From Cohnella fermenti (GTDB taxonomy: Bacteria; Bacillota; Bacilli; Paenibacillales; Paenibacillaceae), in the NCBI RefSeq assembly GCF_004801405.1, contig NZ_SSOB01000027.1, positions 48,062 through 112,061 on the forward strand: a stretch of DNA of 64,000 nt, read 5' to 3'. Below are positions 61,025 through 64,000 of the stretch, piece after piece. Both the position numbers and the translations under genes were made by a program. Under the pieces are notes generated by a model. The model was not told the origin of the DNA and did no database searches. It saw only the letters and a program-made list of their open reading frames with translations. How positions within the stretch are numbered: the first letter of the stretch is position 1; each line of letters opens with the position of its first letter.

Positions 61025-62164
61025 ATGAGCAACATCGATGGAATTTTGGAGCAGGCGCTTCGCGGGCAGCGGCTCGGGCAGGAAGAGATCATCGCCTTGT
61101 TCGAGAGCGACGAAGTCGAGAAGATGGGCCATGCGGCCAATCAGATCATGAACAAGTGGCATCCGGAACCGATCACGACGTTCGTCGTCGGGCGGAACGT
61201 GAACTACACGAACATCTGCGATGTGTATTGCCGCTTCTGCGCCTTCTATCGGGCTCCGGGCTCGGAGCAAGGCTATGTGCTGCCGGACGAGGCCATCCTT
61301 CAGAAAATCCAGGAGACGGTAGACGTCGGAGGAACCGAGATTCTGATGCAGGGCGGGACGAACCCGAACCTGCCGTTCTCTTACTATACGAATCTTCTTA
61401 AGAAGATCAAAGAGAGATTCCCGAACATCACGATGCACTCGTTCTCCCCGGCGGAGATTCGCAAGATGGTCGACGTGTCGGACGGTCTCTCGCTGGAGGA
61501 AGTCGTGCGCCAGATTCACGAGGCCGGGCTTGATTCGTTGCCGGGCGGTGGAGCCGAGATTCTGGACGACCGGACGCGCAGGAAGATCAGCCGCCTGAAG
61601 GGCTCTTGGCGCGACTGGATCGACGTGATGTCGACGGCTCACCGGGTCGGCATGACGACGACGGGAACGATGGTCATCGGCTTCGGGGAGTCGATGGAGG
61701 AGCGTGCGCTTCACCTGCTCCGCATTCGCGATGCCCAGGACGAGTGCCTCCGGAACGGCTATCCTTCCCGCGGCTTCCTGGCGTTCATCCCGTGGACGTT
61801 CCAACCTGACAACACGAACATGAAGCGCGAGAAGGCGACGCCGGAGGAATACCTCAAGACGCTGGCGATCAGCCGGATCGCGCTCGACAACATCTCGAAC
61901 TTCCAGTCTTCCTGGGTCACGATGGGACCGGAGGTCGGCAAGCTGTCGCTGCAGTATGGCGCGAACGACTTCGGCAGCACGATGATGGAAGAGAACGTCG
62001 TCTCGGCGGCGGGCACGACTCACAAGGTCAACATCGAGCTGTGCCTGAAGCTGATCCGCGAGACGGGACGCATCCCCGCCCAGCGCGACACGCAGTACAA
62101 CGTCCTCCGCGTGTTCGACGACGAGAACGAGAAGGTCGCGAAGGACTTCGTGATGCAGAACTGA
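61025..62164 (+). CDS. mqnC: MqnC, cyclic dehypoxanthinyl futalosine synthase
   Basis: A 379-residue radical SAM enzyme of the CofH/MqnE/MqnC group. The cluster motif is NICDVYCRFCAFYR (CxxxCxxC, near residue 65); GGTEILMQGGTNPNL, GLDSLPGGGAEIL and the C-terminal SAAGTTHK segment match MqnC, which cyclises dehypoxanthine futalosine in the futalosine menaquinone pathway. Menaquinone is the electron carrier for nitrate respiration. The other mqn genes are not in the window. It stands alone; ribosome site AGGAGAGGAGCAAGGAAC before the ATG. Confidence 0.9.
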   Translation: MSNIDGILEQALRGQRLGQEEIIALFESDEVEKMGHAANQIMNKWHPEPITTFVVGRNVNYTNICDVYCRFCAFYRAPGSEQGYVLPDEAILQKIQETVDVGGTEILMQGGTNPNLPFSYYTNLLKKIKERFPNITMHSFSPAEIRKMVDVSDGLSLEEVVRQIHEAGLDSLPGGGAEILDDRTRRKISRLKGSWRDWIDVMSTAHRVGMTTTGTMVIGFGESMEERALHLLRIRDAQDECLRNGYPSRGFLAFIPWTFQPDNTNMKREKATPEEYLKTLAISRIALDNISNFQSSWVTMGPEVGKLSLQYGANDFGSTMMEENVVSAAGTTHKVNIELCLKLIRETGRIPAQRDTQYNVLRVFDDENEKVAKDFVMQN

Positions 62165-62420
62165 CGGACGGGATCGGCGGCGGCAAAAGTGTCGGCAAGG
62201 GCAAGGACGGGAGCGGCCCGAGGTGCGGTAAGCGTATCGGGTATGAGTATCGGTACGAGTGACGATGACAGTAACGTTAACAGTGCGGCAAGAACAAGCG
62301 CTTGTTTCCTTTGTTTCCGGCAAGTCGGCGGACAAGGGGGATGGGCGCTTTTTTCTGAGTAAACTTCCACCGGAAGCACGAAGCGGCAACCTGAGCCGAG
62401 TGAAGCTTCGGATGAGTTGC
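62165..62420. other. Gene-free stretch after mqnC
   Basis: A GC-rich run, then an imperfect hairpin AAGCGC ... GGCGCTTTTTT (about 62297-62356) that may terminate mqnC. No coding frame with a ribosome site was seen. Confidence 0.45.
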
Positions 62421-62437
62421 GGCGAACCGCTCCCGAG

Positions 62438-62690
62438 ACGCTGAATGCTCAAAAATTAGCTATTCACGCTCGAACAGTCATTCCCGAGACGTTGAATGCT
62501 CAAAAATTGGCTATTCACGCTCGAACAGTCGTTCCCGAAACGCTGAATGCTCAAAAATTAGCTATTCACGCTCGAACAGTCGCTCCCAAGATGCTGAATG
62601 CTGAAAAATTGGCTATTCACGCTCGAACAGTCGTTCTCGAGACGCTGAATGCTCAAAAATTGGCTATTCATGCTCGAACAAGTGGTCTGG
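62438..62690. repeat. Phased 51-bp tandem array, five copies (family C)
   Basis: GAATGCTCAAAAATT begins at 62443, 62494, 62545, 62596 and 62647: an exact 51-base period. Units read GAATGCTCAAAAATTGGCTATTCACGCTCG ... CGAGACGCT; GAAT and ATTC form the ends of a weak dyad. Because 51 is a multiple of three, one frame (from 62417) stays open and would encode five 17-residue units (ETLNAQKLAIHARTVVP). Several substitutions are silent in that frame (TTA/TTG, CAC/CAT, GAG/GAA), but there is no good ribosome site, so I do not call a gene. Confidence 0.8.
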
Positions 62691-62754
62691 TCTGGTGGGG
62701 GTGGTTGAGGGCGGAGAGGGAGCCCGCGAGGTCGTGTTACCAGTGATGGCCGGG

Positions 62755-62835
62755 AATTTATGCGAAAAATCACATTGGCGAAGCTCCGTAACGTGCCGTT
62801 TGGCCGATTTTATGCGAAAAATCACATACATGGCG
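62755..62835. repeat. Family A palindromes, two copies 52 bp apart
   Basis: TATGCGAAAAATCACAT begins at 62759 and 62811, and a decayed relative TATGCTAAAAACAACTATG at 62862. Same core family as 6511-6690. Confidence 0.8.
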
Positions 62836-62877
62836 GCAATTCCGGACCGAAGTACGCTATGTATGCTAAAAACAACT

Positions 62878-63175
62878 ATGACAACAAGGACAGTTGTCAC
62901 CCCCTACAATGAAAATTTTTCGTATGAGGCCATTCGCAGTGATGAAAAGCCAACTGCGGAGGGCAGCAGGAGCGGAGTTAGTGGAGAAACCCGTGTAACG
63001 GGGCTCCGAAGAGGCGGTGGGAGAGAGAGAGGTGCGGGAAACCCGTATTTTCGTATTAACCTCTGTGACAACAGGGATCGTTGTCATCCCTGCAATGAAA
63101 ATTTTCCGTACGCAGTCTTCGTGGCTGTAAAAACCTGCTGTGAAGAGGCTGGGTGGGCAGAGTTAGTGGAGTTAC
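62878..63175. repeat. Pair of about 110-bp diverged repeats, 187 bp apart
   Basis: Each contains TGACAAC-N7-GTTGTCA (62879 and 63066), then CAATGAAAATTTTYCGTAYG (62907 and 63093), and ends in GGAGTTAGTGGAG (62975 and 63159). One copy then joins a family E unit (AAACCCGTGTAACG) and the other a family D unit (TTACTCATCTGCC), so copies carry different tails. Confidence 0.7.
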
Positions 63176-63455
63176 TCATCTGCCCCCACCATGCCAGCTC
63201 ATACGCCCGCACTTGAGTAATGGCGACCCACCTCGGTCCCTCCGCGCGCTCATCGCCGCTCCAGTTGAGTCGTGGTTACTCATCTGCCCCCACCATGCCA
63301 GCTCATACGCCCGCACTTGAGTAATGGCGACTCATCTTGGACCCTCCGCGCGCCCATCGCCACTCCAGTTGAGTCGTGGTTACTCATCTGCCCCCACCAT
63401 GCCAGCTCATACGCCCGCACTTGAGTAATGGCAACTCATCTCGGTCCCTCCCACG
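63160..63455. repeat. Phased array, family D variant, five cores at exactly 52 bp with alternating linkers
   Basis: Cores begin at 63214, 63266, 63318, 63370 and 63422. Odd units read TGAGTAATGGCGACTCA, even units TGAGTCGTGGTTACTCA. Linkers alternate between a CATCTCGGTCCCTCCGCGCGCCCATCGCC type and a CATCTGCCCCCACCATGCCAGC type, a 104-base super-repeat. The sixth base pair closes between neighbouring units, not within one. Confidence 0.88.
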
Positions 63456-63815
63456 CCCATCGCCGCTCCAGTTTACCCGTGTCCAGGAACAGTGTGCCGG
63501 GAACCCGTACAACGACGCTCCGAAGAGGAAGTTGGAGAGGGGATGTGCGGGAAAACCGTACAACGACGCTCTGAAGAGGCAGTTGGAGAGGGAGATGTAC
63601 GGGAAAACCGTACAACGACGCTCCGAAGGGGCAGTTGGAGAGGGAGATGTGTGGGAAATCCGTACAACGACGCTCTGAGAGGCAGTTGGAGAGGGAGATG
63701 TACGGGAAATCCGTACAACGACGCTCTGGAGAGGCAGTTGGAGAGGGAGATGTACGGGAAATCCGTATAACGGAGCTCCGAAGAGGCAGTTGGCGAGGGC
63801 GATGTGCCATTAGCG
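63456..63815. repeat. Phased hairpin array, family E (TGTACGG-GAAA-CCGTACA), six copies
   Basis: AACGACGCT after each hairpin begins at 63511, 63562, 63614, 63666, 63717 and (as AACGGAGCT) 63769: periods of 51, 52, 52, 51, 52. Hairpins read TGTACGGG-AAA-CCGTACA with small changes, and linkers read AACGACGCTCYGAAGAGGCAGTTGGAGAGGGAGA. It is fused head to tail to the family D array. No gene lies between 62165 and 64000; the last 180 bases show one family A relative (AATGTGAAAAATCA, 63877) and nothing else clear. Confidence 0.88.
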
Positions 63816-64000
63816 GAGGTTAATTTTCGTATTAAACCATATAAAACCGCTCGATCCGCGCGAAAACCAGCCAACGAATGTGAAAAATCAGAGCGACCGA
63901 GCATAGGTTGAGTAACTTAGCAGGTGGAAACCCTGCTTGGAAAAGGCGAAGCCACGCCACCAATAGCGAGTCTTGGAGCGAAGCTGGCAACAGAGTCGTT

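Noticed and set aside
63456..63815. Small protein genes in the repeat arrays (several frames stay open on both strands)
   Set aside because: Open frames follow from the tandem repeats; there is no ribosome site, and the 51/52 alternation shifts frame between units.

Overview
The window looks like a chromosomal segment of a GC-rich, endospore-forming Firmicute of the Paenibacillaceae (Cohnella/Paenibacillus type). The reasons are CotF-type coat genes, a Spo0E-like phosphatase, SLH-anchored multimodular glycanases, YesMN-type two-component systems with CUT1 sugar transporters, an S-box riboswitch before metA, and Bacillus-type Fnr, YwiC, NOS and metIC genes. No rRNA, tRNA, phage, IS element or CRISPR array was seen.

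Layout. (1) 1-9,900: anaerobic nitrogen-oxide respiration island: the end of a NarK-like transporter fused to a PAS domain, Fnr, an iron-sulfur repair protein (RIC), a second Crp/Fnr regulator, molybdenum cofactor genes mobA-moeA-ywiC-mobB, a YlbF-like protein with a Cys/His tail, a small V4R-like protein, copper nitrite reductase NirK and a radical SAM/SPASM enzyme. Five Fnr-type boxes punctuate it. Four of them are centred 41.5 bp upstream of a predicted start site. (2) 9,900-18,350: coat proteins, an Lrp/AsnC regulator with its aminotransferase, a Spo0E-like protein, cobU and a cobalamin adenosyltransferase, an RluA pseudouridine synthase, an ArsC/Spx-like protein, an M50 protease and a second aminotransferase. 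(3) 18,330-43,820: a large polysaccharide-utilisation region with two YesMN-type two-component systems, two CUT1 ABC importers lacking their own ATPase, a 2185-residue SLH-anchored glycoside hydrolase, a 1530-residue heparinase II/III-type lyase and a GH88 unsaturated glucuronyl hydrolase. (4) 43,900-50,650: a YpcP-type 5'-3' exonuclease and a giant CE4-GH10-CBM9-SLH xylanase. (5) 51,260-62,160: a small acidic protein, DUF3055, NO synthase, an HRDC protein, CorA, SAM riboswitch-metA-metI-metC, an EAL protein and mqnC.

How parts work together. Region 1 couples nitrate/nitrite transport, Mo-cofactor synthesis, nitrite reduction to NO and repair of NO-damaged Fe-S proteins under Fnr; MqnC (menaquinone by the futalosine route) and NOS fit the same physiology. 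In region 3 the secreted lyase would cut a uronic-acid polysaccharide, the importer bring in unsaturated oligomers, GH88 hydrolyse them, and the neighbouring sensor/regulator control the set, probably with catabolite repression (cre-like sites).

The most unusual signal lies between the genes. At least six intergenic arrays are built from unrelated palindromic cores, yet nearly all share one period of 51-52 bp (close to five helical turns). Arms show compensatory substitutions, linkers alternate in some arrays, and mosaics of the same cassettes reappear at distant loci. I do not recognise this as a described element class.
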